A stretch of 64,000 nucleotides of DNA from ZC4RG35 sp036375695 (GTDB lineage: Bacteria > Actinomycetota > Acidimicrobiia > Spongiisociales > ZC4RG35): positions 1-64,000 of the forward strand of contig DASVBU010000037.1 of assembly GCA_036375695.1 (NCBI GenBank), written 5' to 3'. Shown one piece after another: positions 16,313-25,822 of this stretch; position 1 is the first letter of the stretch, and the number at the start of each line of letters is the position of its first letter. The position numbers were made by a program, and so were the translations under genes. The notes below the pieces were generated by a model. That model was not told the DNA's origin, made no database searches, and saw only the letters and a program-made list of their open reading frames with translations.

Positions 16313-17017
16313 TCAGACGCCGAGAACCGACGACCGCAGCATCGGGTCTCGGGCCAGTTCTGCAGCCGGGCCGTGGAGGACGATGTGTCCCTCGGAGAGC
16401 AGATAGGCGCGCGAAGAGATCTCCAGTGCCCGCTGCACGTTCTGTTCCACCAGCACGACGCTGACACCCTGGGCGCACACGTCGCCGATGACGTCGAAGA
16501 CCTCGTCGACTATGACCGGAGCGAGACCCAACGAGGGCTCGTCCATCAGCAACAGCCGCGGTCGGGCCATCAGGGCCCGGCCGATGGCGGCCATCTGCTG
16601 CTCACCCCCACTGAGACTGCCCGCGACCTGGGTCGACCGATCGGCGAGACGCGGGAACAGCGAGTACACCCACTCGATGGTCTCCTCGCGACGCGTCCGG
16701 GCCTCCGGGTGATACGCACCGAGGTCCAGGTTGTCCCGCACCGTCATCGCCGGGAATAGACGCCTCCCCTCGGGCACGATCGCCACCCCGGCCCGGCAGG
16801 TGCGATGCGTCGGCACGTTGGTGATGTCGACCCCGTCGACGACGATCCTCCCGGATCGGGGTCGGAGGATGCCGGCGATGGAGTTGACCAGGGTCGACTT
16901 GCCGGCGCCGTTGGGACCGACCACGGACACGACCTCGCCCTCTCCCACCTCGATCGACACCGACCACAGTGCCTGGGCGTCGCCGTAGAAGACGTCTATC
17001 TCAGAGACCTGCAGCAT
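16313..17017 (-). CDS. livF: branched-chain amino-acid-type ABC transporter ATPase LivF
   Basis: One of the two ATPases of a HAAT/branched-chain amino acid ABC importer, 234 residues. Walker A VGPNGAGKSTLV at about residue 36, signature SLSGGEQQMAAIGRAL, Walker B LLLMDEPSLGLAP, and the LivF-type ending. A strong ribosome-binding site (GGAGGAGG) precedes the ATG; the gene overlaps the end of livMG by 17 bases. The substrate (amino acid, amide or urea) cannot be told from the ATPase. Confidence 0.94.
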   Translation of the reverse strand: MLQVSEIDVFYGDAQALWSVSIEVGEGEVVSVVGPNGAGKSTLVNSIAGILRPRSGRIVVDGVDITNVPTHRTCRAGVAIVPEGRRLFPAMTVRDNLDLGAYHPEARTRREETIEWVYSLFPRLADRSTQVAGSLSGGEQQMAAIGRALMARPRLLLMDEPSLGLAPVIVDEVFDVIGDVCAQGVSVVLVEQNVQRALEISSRAYLLSEGHIVLHGPAAELARDPMLRSSVLGV

Positions 17018-18914
17018 CGGGCCTCCTCCCCAGATAGGCGCCGACGACCTTCGGGTCGGTCATCACCGCCGACGGCGCTCCTGCGGCCAGGACGTGCCCC
17101 TGGTCCAGGACGACGATACGTGTGGCCAACTGGTTGACCACCCGCAGCAGGTGTTCGACCAGCACGATCGACACTCCCGAGCGATGGATTCGTCGCACCA
17201 CCTCTACGGCGTTGTCGATCTCGACGGGATTCAGACCGGCCAGGGCCTCATCCAACAGGAGGAGCTTCGGACGGGTCGCCATGGCGCGGGCCATCTCGAG
17301 CAATTGCCTCTCGTGGAGGTTGATGCCGCCCGGCAGAGACTCCGCGCGATGACTCAGACCGACCAGGGCGAGGAACTCGTCGGCCTCCTCCCTGGCCGCC
17401 GAGAGGCTCTTCGGCTCCCTTCCGAACATGATGGCGATGGCCACGTTGTCCCTGACCGTGAGCGACGGGAACGGCCTGGGGATCTGATAGGTCCGGGCCA
17501 CGCCCAGATGGGCGATCTTGTGGGGACGGAGACCCGAGGTCTGGGTCCCGTTCACCCGAATGGTCCCGTCCGAGACGGGGAGCAGCCCCGAGACCAGGTT
17601 GACCAGCGTGGTCTTTCCGGAGCCGTTGGGGCCGACGAGCCCCAGGATCTCCCCTTCGTGGACCCGGACCGACACGCCGTCCACGGCTTTGAGACCGCCG
17701 AAGTGCTTCCGCACCTCCACCGTCTCCGCCACGACCCTGCCTTCCGCGATCGGCGCCACCGACTCGTCGACCGGCGACCCGGCCGTCTCCACGGACCGGA
17801 CCACTGCGGCGACCTTGCGGACGGGCAGGAAGCCCACGATCGCCGCCACACCGAGGCCGGCTGCGAAGGCCCAGACCCGGTCGTCCGCCAGCCCGGTGAC
17901 GTCGAGGATCACCGGCACGGCCACGACGATGCCGGCAACGAGCCACCGTCGCCTCTTGAACCGTGCCATCAACCCGTCGGGGGCGAGCAGCACCAGTGCG
18001 GCCAGGACCAGACCGAGGATGATCAGGCTCCATCCCTCGAGGGTGCCCCCCTGGAGCCGGTTCTGGAGGATGGTGACGTAGGCCGCACCCACCATCGGGC
18101 CGGCCCAATGACGGCGTCCGCCGAGGACGCTCATAACGATCACCATCACCGGGACCCGGAGGTTGAAGGTCCCCTCCGGGGTGACGAAGCCGACCTGCAT
18201 CGCGTTGACCGCACCGGCGAGACCGGCGAGCAGGCCGGTGAGCGCGATGGCGTACATCTTGTGGGCGAAAGTGGGAACACCGATGGCCTCGGCGACGTCC
18301 TCGTCGTCGTGGATGGCGAACAGTGCCCAGCCGTAGCGGGTGCGGCTCATCCAATACGAGACGGCCACGGCGAGCACCGCGACCAGGCCTCCCACCACGA
18401 AGACGAAGTCCTGGAAGGTGTCGAAGAAGGAGGGAAACTCGGGCACCGGGACGATCACGCCCTGACCCCCGTCGATGGCGTCGCTGAGCCGGGCGACGGC
18501 GAGAAGGATGAACGGAAGCGCCAGGGTGAGGAGGGCGAAGATCTCCCCGCGCAGGGACCGGAGACGGAAGGCGATGGTCCCTACGACCAGCGCCAGCACC
18601 ATGGCCAGCACTCCGCCCACCAGGATGGCCACCAGCCACGACCCGTCCTGGCGGCCGGTGACCACCGCCATCGCGTAGGCGCCCACCCCGTAGAAGGCGC
18701 CCTGTCCGAAGCTGAAGTAGCCACCGAACCCGGAGAGGAGGTTCCAGCTGGTGGCCTGGGCGGTCCAGAAGAGGATCTGGAACAACAGGACCAGGTAGAA
18801 GCCGGGGAAGACATCCGAGCCCAACGCCTCCCGCACGGTGGGCAGCACGAGGACCGCGGCCAGCAGGAGCAGGATCAGGATCCAGCCGCGGTCGTGCCTC
18901 GAAGCGCCGCTCAA
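17001..18914 (-). CDS. LivM-LivG fusion: ABC importer permease and ATPase in one chain
   Basis: A 637-residue fusion. Residues 1 to about 330 form a LivM-type permease with about nine membrane helices (WNLLSGFGGYFSFGQGAFYGVGAYA is the family hallmark; MSVLGGRRHWAGPMVGAA near the end). Two further hydrophobic segments act as a linker, and from about residue 400 follows a LivG-type ATPase with Walker A VGPNGSGKTTLVN, H-E-R-Q-L-L-E-M-A-R-A in place of a canonical signature, and Walker B LLLLDEALAGLNP. Start is a TTG at 18914 overlapping the livH stop (ATTGA), with GGAGGAAGG upstream. Fused LivM-LivG proteins are known in actinobacteria. Confidence 0.92.
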   Translation of the reverse strand: MSGASRHDRGWILILLLLAAVLVLPTVREALGSDVFPGFYLVLLFQILFWTAQATSWNLLSGFGGYFSFGQGAFYGVGAYAMAVVTGRQDGSWLVAILVGGVLAMVLALVVGTIAFRLRSLRGEIFALLTLALPFILLAVARLSDAIDGGQGVIVPVPEFPSFFDTFQDFVFVVGGLVAVLAVAVSYWMSRTRYGWALFAIHDDEDVAEAIGVPTFAHKMYAIALTGLLAGLAGAVNAMQVGFVTPEGTFNLRVPVMVIVMSVLGGRRHWAGPMVGAAYVTILQNRLQGGTLEGWSLIILGLVLAALVLLAPDGLMARFKRRRWLVAGIVVAVPVILDVTGLADDRVWAFAAGLGVAAIVGFLPVRKVAAVVRSVETAGSPVDESVAPIAEGRVVAETVEVRKHFGGLKAVDGVSVRVHEGEILGLVGPNGSGKTTLVNLVSGLLPVSDGTIRVNGTQTSGLRPHKIAHLGVARTYQIPRPFPSLTVRDNVAIAIMFGREPKSLSAAREEADEFLALVGLSHRAESLPGGINLHERQLLEMARAMATRPKLLLLDEALAGLNPVEIDNAVEVVRRIHRSGVSIVLVEHLLRVVNQLATRIVVLDQGHVLAAGAPSAVMTDPKVVGAYLGRRPDAAGL

Positions 18915-19780
18915 TGCGCCGCCTTCCTCCGGAAAAGGCCCTGGGGTCGGAACAGCAGGGCGAGCACCACGAGGGTGAAGACCACGAGCGGCGAGGTGGC
19001 GGGCGACCAGATGATCGCCACGAGCCCGGACACCGCCCCCACCAGGAGCCCTGCCCACAAGGTCCCCGACACGTTGCCGATCCCGCCGAGGATGACGATG
19101 GCGAACACCAGGCCGACCCACTCCAGGGCCGAGTCCGGCGTCACCGTCCCGCGTAGCGTGAACAGCATCCCGGCCATCGCCGCGGTTGCTCCCGACGCCC
19201 CGGCGAGCAGGAGGCCGAGAGTCCTGTGGTCGATGCCGAACGCCGAGGCGATCTCACGATCCTGACCGAAGGCCTGCAGGGCGCGTCCCGCATAGGTCCG
19301 GTCGAGGAAGAACTTCATCGCCATCACGAGCACGGTGGCGAACAACGCCGCCATCACCGTCGGCAGCGGGAATATCAGGTCGCCGACGCGGACCGACTGG
19401 GTGGCATAGGGGTTGACGTCACCGGGGAGCCGCTGGAAGTCCGCGGTCCATACGTTCTGGACCACCTGGATGATCACGATGAGGAACCCGTAGCTGATCA
19501 GCAGGGAGTTCAGCTCGGAGACCCGGAACCGGTCGAAGAGGAGATGGACGACCGCCCCGACCACGAAGAGGGCCGGGACGGTCACCACCAGCGACCCGAG
19601 CGGGCCGAGCCCGGTGGGCCCGGCCAGCTCGATGGTCAGGTAGGCGCCCAGCAGGATGACCCCGAAGTGCGCCAGGTTGATCACCCGCAGGAAGCCCCAG
19701 GTCAATGACAACCCGAGCGCCATGAGGGCGAACAGACTGCCCTGCAGGGCCCCCGAGACGGCGGCCTGGACTGCTTCCAA
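18911..19780 (-). CDS. livH: branched-chain amino-acid-type ABC transporter permease LivH
   Basis: Second permease of the importer, 289 residues with about eight hydrophobic helices. Typical features are GALQGSLFALMALGLSLTWGFLRVINLAHFG at the N-terminus and VFAIVILGGIGNVSGTLWAGLLVGA in the last third. Nine bases separate it from livJ and it overlaps livMG by 4 bases. Confidence 0.94.
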   Translation of the reverse strand: MEAVQAAVSGALQGSLFALMALGLSLTWGFLRVINLAHFGVILLGAYLTIELAGPTGLGPLGSLVVTVPALFVVGAVVHLLFDRFRVSELNSLLISYGFLIVIIQVVQNVWTADFQRLPGDVNPYATQSVRVGDLIFPLPTVMAALFATVLVMAMKFFLDRTYAGRALQAFGQDREIASAFGIDHRTLGLLLAGASGATAAMAGMLFTLRGTVTPDSALEWVGLVFAIVILGGIGNVSGTLWAGLLVGAVSGLVAIIWSPATSPLVVFTLVVLALLFRPQGLFRRKAAH

Positions 19781-19789
19781 GATCTCCCT

Positions 19790-21112
19790 CTAGTTGGACG
19801 GACCTCTCAGCGGAGCGGCAGCCCTGTCCTCGGGCCAGACCACCACCCAGTCGCCGTCCTGCACCTGCTTCAACATCTGGTTGGTGTCCCAGAAGTTGTT
19901 CTTGGCGGGATCGAAGTCGACGTGCCCGACGAAGGTCAGATCGGCTCCGTTCTCGTGCAGGTAGTCGCAGATGGCCTCGTGATCGACTGATCCGGCGCCC
20001 TCGACACCCTGGACCAGGATCTCCCACGCGTTCCACGAGGCGGCGGCCTGGGTCTCGAAGGTGGTGTAGGGCACACCCTCGGCCGCGGCGCGCTCGGCGA
20101 ACTCCTCGGCGATCTCGGCGGCCTCCGCCGGGAGACCCTCGAGCACCGTGTCGTTCGGCTCGAACATGCTCACGGAGAGGATCCCGTAGTCGTGCTCCGC
20201 CGCCAGGGCGAGCAACGGACCGGGAGCCGGGAACAGGGCGAACATCATCGGCGGCAGGTAGCCGTCGAGTGCCAGCATCGCCTCCATCAGGCCGTTGGCA
20301 TCGACGCCGAGGCCATTGAGCATCACCAGATCGGGATCGGCCGACCGGATCTGAGCCGCGATGGCGTCCCACTCGGTGTTGCCGGGCGGGTAAGGGATGT
20401 CGGCGACGATCTCGATGCCCCGCTCGGGAAGGATCTCGAGGGCGGCCGGCTCTTCGACGTCGGCACGCCCGTAGCTGACGAACGAGACCGAACCGGACTG
20501 GTTGGTGACCAGCGCCGCCGTCTCGATGCCGCCCAAGGACTCCATGGCGTCGGCCAACTGGTTGGGGATGAACTCGTTCGGCGTGAAGCCGATCGACCAG
20601 GCCGGGAACTGGCAGGCGTAGTTGAGCGTGGGGGCGAGAACCGCCGTGTGCTGCGGCAGCACGAACCCGTGACGCTCGGCGATGGGCATCGTCGCCTGGA
20701 TGTTCGGCGTGGCGTAGGGGCCGATGATCAGATCGACGCCCTCCTGGCTGATCAGCTGCTCGTAGAGGGTGGCCACGTTGTCGGTGACCGACTCGTCGTC
20801 CCGCAGATCCCATTCCACGGGCCGGCCCAGGAGCCCGCCCGCGGCGTTGAGACGCTCGACGAACAGCTCTCCGGCGATCCGGTGGATGTTGCCGGTGGCG
20901 CCGAACGCACCCGTCAGTGAGAGCGTGCCACCGACGACGATCGACTCGCCGCTGGGCGCGCCGGACGTCGTGCTGGTGGACCCGCTCGGTTCGGCGGTGG
21001 TTGTCGTGTCACCCCCGGTGGTGGTAGTGGTGGAACCTCCTCCACCGGTGCCGCATGCGGCAACGACGATTGCCAGCGCGGCGAGCAATGAGATGAGTCT
21101 CGTGGGTCGCAT
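19790..21112 (-). CDS. LivJ-type substrate-binding lipoprotein
   Basis: Extracellular receptor of the importer, 440 residues. Signal peptide with lipobox VAAC (Cys20), then a Gly/Thr/Ser-rich linker of about 30 residues, then a type-I periplasmic-binding fold beginning VVGGTLSLTGAFGATGN and containing IIGPYATPNIQATMPIAER. It is the first gene of the four-gene transporter operon. The HAAT family includes receptors for branched-chain amino acids, short amides and urea; the ligand cannot be read here. The cluster lies between glyA and the atp operon. Confidence 0.93.
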   Translation of the reverse strand: MRPTRLISLLAALAIVVAACGTGGGGSTTTTTGGDTTTTAEPSGSTSTTSGAPSGESIVVGGTLSLTGAFGATGNIHRIAGELFVERLNAAGGLLGRPVEWDLRDDESVTDNVATLYEQLISQEGVDLIIGPYATPNIQATMPIAERHGFVLPQHTAVLAPTLNYACQFPAWSIGFTPNEFIPNQLADAMESLGGIETAALVTNQSGSVSFVSYGRADVEEPAALEILPERGIEIVADIPYPPGNTEWDAIAAQIRSADPDLVMLNGLGVDANGLMEAMLALDGYLPPMMFALFPAPGPLLALAAEHDYGILSVSMFEPNDTVLEGLPAEAAEIAEEFAERAAAEGVPYTTFETQAAASWNAWEILVQGVEGAGSVDHEAICDYLHENGADLTFVGHVDFDPAKNNFWDTNQMLKQVQDGDWVVVWPEDRAAAPLRGPSN

Positions 21113-21218
21113 CTTCAGCCTTCCTCCTGCTCGGTGGCTTCAGGGCCCGCGAGGCGGGAGTATATGAATACTGAACGCCGCGCGTCGGCTTGTTCACCGG
21201 CGCTGCACAGCGCCAGGC

Positions 21219-22490
21219 TCAGACGTGACCGGCGAATTCGTGCGGATAGGGCGGAAACTGGCTCGCCAGCGCGGTGACTTGCTCCCGGATCCGACCCAGC
21301 TCGATCTCGTCGCCACGGGAGCGAAGAGCAGCAGTGATCGCCCTTGCCACCTCGACGGCCTGCTCCTCCTTCATCCCCTGGGTGGTCATGGCCGGCGTCC
21401 CGATTCGCAATCCGGAGGCGCGGTAAGGCGGGCGCGGATCGTTGGGGATGGTGTTGAAGTTGAGCGTGATCCCGATCCGGTCCAGCAGCTTGGCGGCGTC
21501 CCTGCCCGTCAGGTCCTCGTCCACGGAACGCAGATCGACCAAGAACAGGTGGTTGTCGGTCCCGCCGGACACGACACGGACCCCGTCTTCCTGGATCGTT
21601 GTCGCCATGGTCCTGGCGTTGGCCACGATCTGCTCCGTGTAGTCGTGGAATTCCGGCTGCATCGCCTCGTGGAAGCACACGGCCTTGGCCGCGATCTGGG
21701 ACTCGATCGGGCCACCCTGGGCATTGGGGAAGACCGCCTTGTTGATCCGATCCCCGAACTCCTCTCTGGCCAGGATCAGGCCGCCCCTCGGCCCCCGCAA
21801 GGCCTTGTGTGTGGTGGCGGTGACGATGTCGGCGTGTGGCACCGGCGAGGGGTGGGACTTCCCCGCCACCAAACCGATGAAGTGGGCGGCGTCGACCATG
21901 AACACCGCACCGATCTCGTCGGCGATCTCCCGGAAGGCGGCGAAGTCGAGGTGCCGCGAGTAGGCCGAGTAGCCGGCGAGCACGATCTTGGGCCTGTGCT
22001 CCTGGGCGAGCCGCCGGACATCGTCCATGTTCAGGCGCTCGGACTCCGGATCGACGCCATAGGCCACGAACTCGTAATAGAGGCCGGAGAAGTTGACCGG
22101 TGAGCCGTGGGTGAGGTGGCCCCCGTGGTCGAGACGCATCCCCAGCACCTTGTCACCGGGCTCGAGAAGGGCGAAGTAGACGGCCATGTTGGCCTGGGCG
22201 CCCGAATGGGGCTGGACGTTGGCGTACTCGGCGCCGAACAGCTCCCTGGCGCGATCGATGGCGAGCTGCTCGATCTCGTCCACGACCTGGCAGCCCTCGT
22301 AGTACCGCTTTCCCGGATATCCCTCGGCGTACTTGTTGGTGAAGACCGACCCGGAGGCGGCCATCACCGCCGGTGATGCGAAGTTCTCCGAAGCGATGAG
22401 GTGGATGTGGGAGTTCTGCCGCTCCAGGTCCTTCCGGATCAACCCGGCAACAACGGGATCGACGGCTTCGATCGGGTCCATCGAGATCAT
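21219..22490 (-). CDS. glyA: serine hydroxymethyltransferase
   Basis: PLP enzyme converting serine and tetrahydrofolate to glycine and methylene-THF, 423 residues, normal length. HIHLIASENFASPAVM, KYAEGYPGKRYYEGC, the pyridoxal-lysine segment TTHKALRGPRGG and NTIPNDPRPP are conserved. The start is the ATG at 22490 or 9 bases later; both leave the family core intact. It follows ywlC by 16 bases in the thrC-to-glyA block. Confidence 0.97.
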   Translation of the reverse strand: MISMDPIEAVDPVVAGLIRKDLERQNSHIHLIASENFASPAVMAASGSVFTNKYAEGYPGKRYYEGCQVVDEIEQLAIDRARELFGAEYANVQPHSGAQANMAVYFALLEPGDKVLGMRLDHGGHLTHGSPVNFSGLYYEFVAYGVDPESERLNMDDVRRLAQEHRPKIVLAGYSAYSRHLDFAAFREIADEIGAVFMVDAAHFIGLVAGKSHPSPVPHADIVTATTHKALRGPRGGLILAREEFGDRINKAVFPNAQGGPIESQIAAKAVCFHEAMQPEFHDYTEQIVANARTMATTIQEDGVRVVSGGTDNHLFLVDLRSVDEDLTGRDAAKLLDRIGITLNFNTIPNDPRPPYRASGLRIGTPAMTTQGMKEEQAVEVARAITAALRSRGDEIELGRIREQVTALASQFPPYPHEFAGHV

Positions 22491-22506
22491 GGCCCGAGGC
22501 TAGCGG

Positions 22507-23070
22507 TCAGAGCCGGACCGGCCCCTGGCGGAGGACGACGGGCCGCGATCCCGTGACGTCGACGACGGTCGACGGAGCCCCTCCGGGGCTGACGCCCGGC
22601 ACGTAGAACACCCGGTCGCCGAAGATCTCACGTGCCTCCACGTCCGACATCGCTTCGGGCCGGCCGGTCAGATTGGCGGAGGTAACCGACATCGGTCCGG
22701 CCGCCTCGAGCAATTCCAGTGCAACCGGGTGATCGGGAACCCGCAGACCGACGGTGCGCGCGTTCCTGTCCCCGACCCAGTCGGGGAGGATGACCCGGGC
22801 ATGGACGACGAGGGTGAGCGCCCCCGGCCAGTGGGCCCGGGCCAGCTCGAGCGCCAAGCCTTCGATCTGCCCCAGGTTCCGGGCCTTCTCCAAGGACGCC
22901 ACCAGGATGCCTATGGGCCGGGCCGGTGGCCGGCCCTTGAGCTCGAACAACCTGGCGACTGCCTCCTCCTGGAGCGGGTCGACACCGATGCCGTAGACCG
23001 TGTCGGTGGGCAGCCCCACCACCCCGCCGGCGCGTACCACCTCGACGGCGCGGGCCACCTCAGGGGTCAC
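22507..23070 (-). CDS. ywlC: L-threonylcarbamoyladenylate synthase (YrdC/Sua5 family)
   Basis: Makes threonylcarbamoyl-AMP for the t6A modification of ANN-decoding tRNAs. 187 residues, the short YrdC form without the Sua5 C-terminal domain. GLPTDTVYGIGVDP, ELKGRPPARPIGILV and SVTSANLTGRPEA are characteristic of the active-site groove. Its start overlaps the prmC stop by 4 bases, the usual actinobacterial arrangement. Confidence 0.95.
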   Translation of the reverse strand: MTPEVARAVEVVRAGGVVGLPTDTVYGIGVDPLQEEAVARLFELKGRPPARPIGILVASLEKARNLGQIEGLALELARAHWPGALTLVVHARVILPDWVGDRNARTVGLRVPDHPVALELLEAAGPMSVTSANLTGRPEAMSDVEAREIFGDRVFYVPGVSPGGAPSTVVDVTGSRPVVLRQGPVRL

Positions 23071-23807
23071 GGCTTGACCCCGACCACGTATCGGTCCCTG
23101 CCGGTGAGGTCGCGGCGCACCTCCATCGGGATCCCCTCGAAGAGTGGCGGCGCCGTTTCACCTTGGGTTTCCGAGATCTCCACCACGATGACGCCGCCAC
23201 CGCGGAGCCATTTCGACGCCTCCGCACCGATCCGCTCCAGCACCTCCAGACCACTGGGGCCCGAGATCAGCGCCACCCGGGGCTCCCGTTTCACATCCGT
23301 CGGAAGGGACTCGAACTCCGTCTCGGCCACATACGGGGGATTGGCCACGATCAGGTCGACCCGACCCTCGATCGAAGGAGGCAACGGCTGGAAGAGGTCC
23401 CCTCGGAGCCACTCGACATCGAGACCGGTGCGCACGCCGTTGAGCCGCGCCACGTCGAGTGCGTCCTCGGAGATGTCGGTGCCGTAGACCTTGGCGTCGG
23501 GGAACTCCTTCTCGAGCGCCAACGCCAGGGCGCCGGAGCCCGTGCAGAGGTCGACGATCACCTTCGGATCCAGAACCATCCGGGCCGCCAGCTCGAAAAG
23601 GCCCTCGGTCTCGGGACGGGGCACCAGCACCCTCTCGTCGACCACCAGGTCGAGGTCGGCGAACGCGGCGGTGCCCTCGAGATACTGCAGAGGCTCGCCG
23701 GCGAGACGCCTCCCCACCAACTCCTCGAGGTGGTGCTCGTCGTCGGCGACGGCCCTGAGACGCCGCAACTCGTGGTCCGGTAGTTCCGCCAACCTGGGAT
23801 CGGACAC
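23067..23807 (-). CDS. prmC: peptide chain release factor N5-glutamine methyltransferase PrmC
   Basis: Methylates the GGQ glutamine of release factors, 246 residues. LVPRPETEGLFELA, VIVDLCTGSGALALAL (SAM-binding) and the catalytic NPPYV are visible. It starts with GTG at 23807, sharing a base with the TAG stop of prfA (TAGTG). Neighbouring its substrate gene prfA is the standard context. Confidence 0.96.
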   Translation of the reverse strand: MSDPRLAELPDHELRRLRAVADDEHHLEELVGRRLAGEPLQYLEGTAAFADLDLVVDERVLVPRPETEGLFELAARMVLDPKVIVDLCTGSGALALALEKEFPDAKVYGTDISEDALDVARLNGVRTGLDVEWLRGDLFQPLPPSIEGRVDLIVANPPYVAETEFESLPTDVKREPRVALISGPSGLEVLERIGAEASKWLRGGGVIVVEISETQGETAPPLFEGIPMEVRRDLTGRDRYVVGVKP

Positions 23808-24868
23808 TACCGAGAGGACTCGAGTCCCTTGGCCTGCTCGTCGGCGGCAAGGGCCTCGACGAACTCGTCGAGGTCACCCTCCAGCACCTGGTCGAGCCGG
23901 CGGATGGTGAGACCGATGCGGTGGTCGGTGACCCGGTTCTCCTTGTAGTTGTAGGTGCGGATCTTCTCCGATCGCTCCCCGGTTCCCACCTGGGACCGGC
24001 GCTCGCCGGAGAGCTCGGCGGCCGCCCGCTCCTGCTCCGCCCGGAGCAACCGGGAGCGGAGGATGCGGAACGCTTTCTCCTTGTTCTGCAACTGCGACTT
24101 CTCGTCCTGGACCGACACCACCAGACCCGTGGGCAGGTGAGTCAGCCGCACCGCCGAGTCGGTGGTGTTGACGGATTGGCCGCCGGGGCCGGTGGAGCGG
24201 AAGACGTCGACCCGAACGTCGTTGGGGTCGATCTCCACGTCGACCTCCTCTGCCTCCGGCAACACCGCCACGGTCGCGGTCGAAGTGTGGATCCTGCCTT
24301 GCGACTCGGTCTTCGGGACCCGCTGCACACGGTGCACTCCACCCTCGTACTTGAGCCGGGACCAGGCGCCCCTGCCCTTGACGGCGAAGACGACCTTGTC
24401 GTAGCCGCCGGCCTCGGACGGTGCGGAGTCGAGCTGCTCCACCTCGAAGCCGTGCCGCTCGGCGTACTTGCTGTACATGCGAGCGAGGTCGCCGGCCCAG
24501 ATGGCCGCCTCGTCGCCACCGGCCGCGGACCTGATCTCGAGGATCACGTTCTTCTCGTCGTTGGGGTCCGCCGGGACGATCTGCTTGCGGATGCGCTCCT
24601 CCAGCTCTTCGGCCTCCTTGGCCAGGGTCTCGGCCCATTGGGCCATCTCCGGATCCGAGGACATGGCCCGGGCCTCTTCCAGGTCGGCCACGGTGGAGCG
24701 CCAGGTGCGGATGTCGGCAACCAGGTCCCTCAGATCGGCGTGCTTCTTCCCCACCGAGGCGATCTTCGCCGGGTCGGCGAGGACCTCCGGGTCGGCCATG
24801 GAGGCCTCCAGATCCTCGAAGGCCTTCTCGATCTCGGCCAGCCGCTCTACGAACGCGGTGTCACTCAT
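23807..24868 (-). CDS. prfA: peptide chain release factor 1
   Basis: Reads UAA and UAG stop codons, 353 residues. The catalytic GGQ lies in RSTGPGGQSVNTTDSAVR at about residue 222; SAAGGDEAAIWAGDL begins the core. The codon-recognition region falls before residue 200. The ATG at 24868 was chosen over longer readings that run into the DUF1385 gene. It overlaps the DUF1385 stop by 4 bases. Confidence 0.97.
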   Translation of the reverse strand: MSDTAFVERLAEIEKAFEDLEASMADPEVLADPAKIASVGKKHADLRDLVADIRTWRSTVADLEEARAMSSDPEMAQWAETLAKEAEELEERIRKQIVPADPNDEKNVILEIRSAAGGDEAAIWAGDLARMYSKYAERHGFEVEQLDSAPSEAGGYDKVVFAVKGRGAWSRLKYEGGVHRVQRVPKTESQGRIHTSTATVAVLPEAEEVDVEIDPNDVRVDVFRSTGPGGQSVNTTDSAVRLTHLPTGLVVSVQDEKSQLQNKEKAFRILRSRLLRAEQERAAAELSGERRSQVGTGERSEKIRTYNYKENRVTDHRIGLTIRRLDQVLEGDLDEFVEALAADEQAKGLESSR

Positions 24869-25803
24869 GCCGGCACCACGGAGCGGCGTACGTCGACGGC
24901 GGTCTCGGGGACCCCTCCGCGGGCCAGGACTTCCGTGACGGTGTCCTCGTCCAAAGCCACGAGCAGGGAGGCGATGGCGACCTCGATCTGGTCGGCGGCC
25001 GGCGGAGAGGTGGTCAGCTTCTGCAGCCACAGGCCGGGCTTGGCGAGGATCCGGGCGAGCCGCCCGTCGGGCCGGGTGCCCGAGAAGCGGAGCAACTCGT
25101 AGGACAGGCCGGCGATGACGGGGATGCCGAGGAGACGTGATCCGATCAGGTAGAACGCGCCGTCGGGCACGCCGAGGAACGTGAAGAGGATGATGGAGCC
25201 CAGGACCACGATCATCAGGAAGCTGGTGCCGCACCGCGGGTGCTCGGGTCGGTAGCGCTCCACCGACGCGACGCTGAGCGGCTCGCCGGCCTCGTATGCG
25301 TGGATCGCCATGTGCTCGGCGCCGTGGAACTCGAATACACGGGCGATCTCCTTGGAGCGGCCGATGGCCCAGATGTACCCGATGAACAGCCCGAGCCGCA
25401 ACAGCCCTTCCACCGTGTTGAAGAGGAGAGACGACCCGCCGGCCAGCCAGCCGGCGACCAGTGCGGGGATGAGGATGAACACCGCGGCGAAGAAGACGAT
25501 GGCGAACAGCATCGTCCAGCCGATCTGTGCCGAGCTGAGCTCCTCCTCGTCCTCCCCGGCGGCCATCTGCGCCGACCAGCCCAGGGCCTTGTAGCCGAGT
25601 ACCAGGGATTCGCCGAGCACGACGACACCCCGGATGAAGGGGATACGGGCGGCGCGTCTCCGTTCCGACGGTCGGGGAAGCGCGTCGCGACGGGCCACGA
25701 TGGTTCCATCGGGTCTGCGCACCGCCACCGACCAGGCAGATGGAGCGCGCATCATCACCCCTTCGATGACCGCCTGTCCTCCGACGGTCTTTGATGGATC
25801 GAT
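24865..25803 (-). CDS. DUF1385 family membrane protein (start codon unclear)
   Basis: A conserved membrane protein of about 310 residues with the family hallmark VGGQAVIEGVMMRAP, then KALGWSAQM, a hydrophobic pair of helices, FHGAEHMAIHAYEAGEPL and HPRCGTSFLMIVV. It belongs to the rpmE-prfA neighbourhood in many actinobacteria and firmicutes; function is unknown. No ATG, GTG or TTG lies in frame between the rpmE stop and the VGGQAV motif. The first codons available are CTG at 25836 (inside rpmE's end, after AGGCGGGG) or ATC at 25803; I give the latter because it leaves the usual 6-7 residues before VGGQAV. A GTG just before ATGATG would delete the motif. Confidence 0.85.
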   Translation of the reverse strand: MDPSKTVGGQAVIEGVMMRAPSAWSVAVRRPDGTIVARRDALPRPSERRRAARIPFIRGVVVLGESLVLGYKALGWSAQMAAGEDEEELSSAQIGWTMLFAIVFFAAVFILIPALVAGWLAGGSSLLFNTVEGLLRLGLFIGYIWAIGRSKEIARVFEFHGAEHMAIHAYEAGEPLSVASVERYRPEHPRCGTSFLMIVVLGSIILFTFLGVPDGAFYLIGSRLLGIPVIAGLSYELLRFSGTRPDGRLARILAKPGLWLQKLTTSPPAADQIEVAIASLLVALDEDTVTEVLARGGVPETAVDVRRSVVPA

Positions 25804-25822
25804 GTGCCCGCCTGTGGGCGGC

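Noticed and set aside
17094..19265. Long plus-strand reading frame of over 700 codons opposite the liv genes
   Set aside because: The translation is rich in His, Asp, Gly and Arg with no domain, while the minus strand carries clear LivM, LivG and LivH. It is the mirror of high-GC coding bias.
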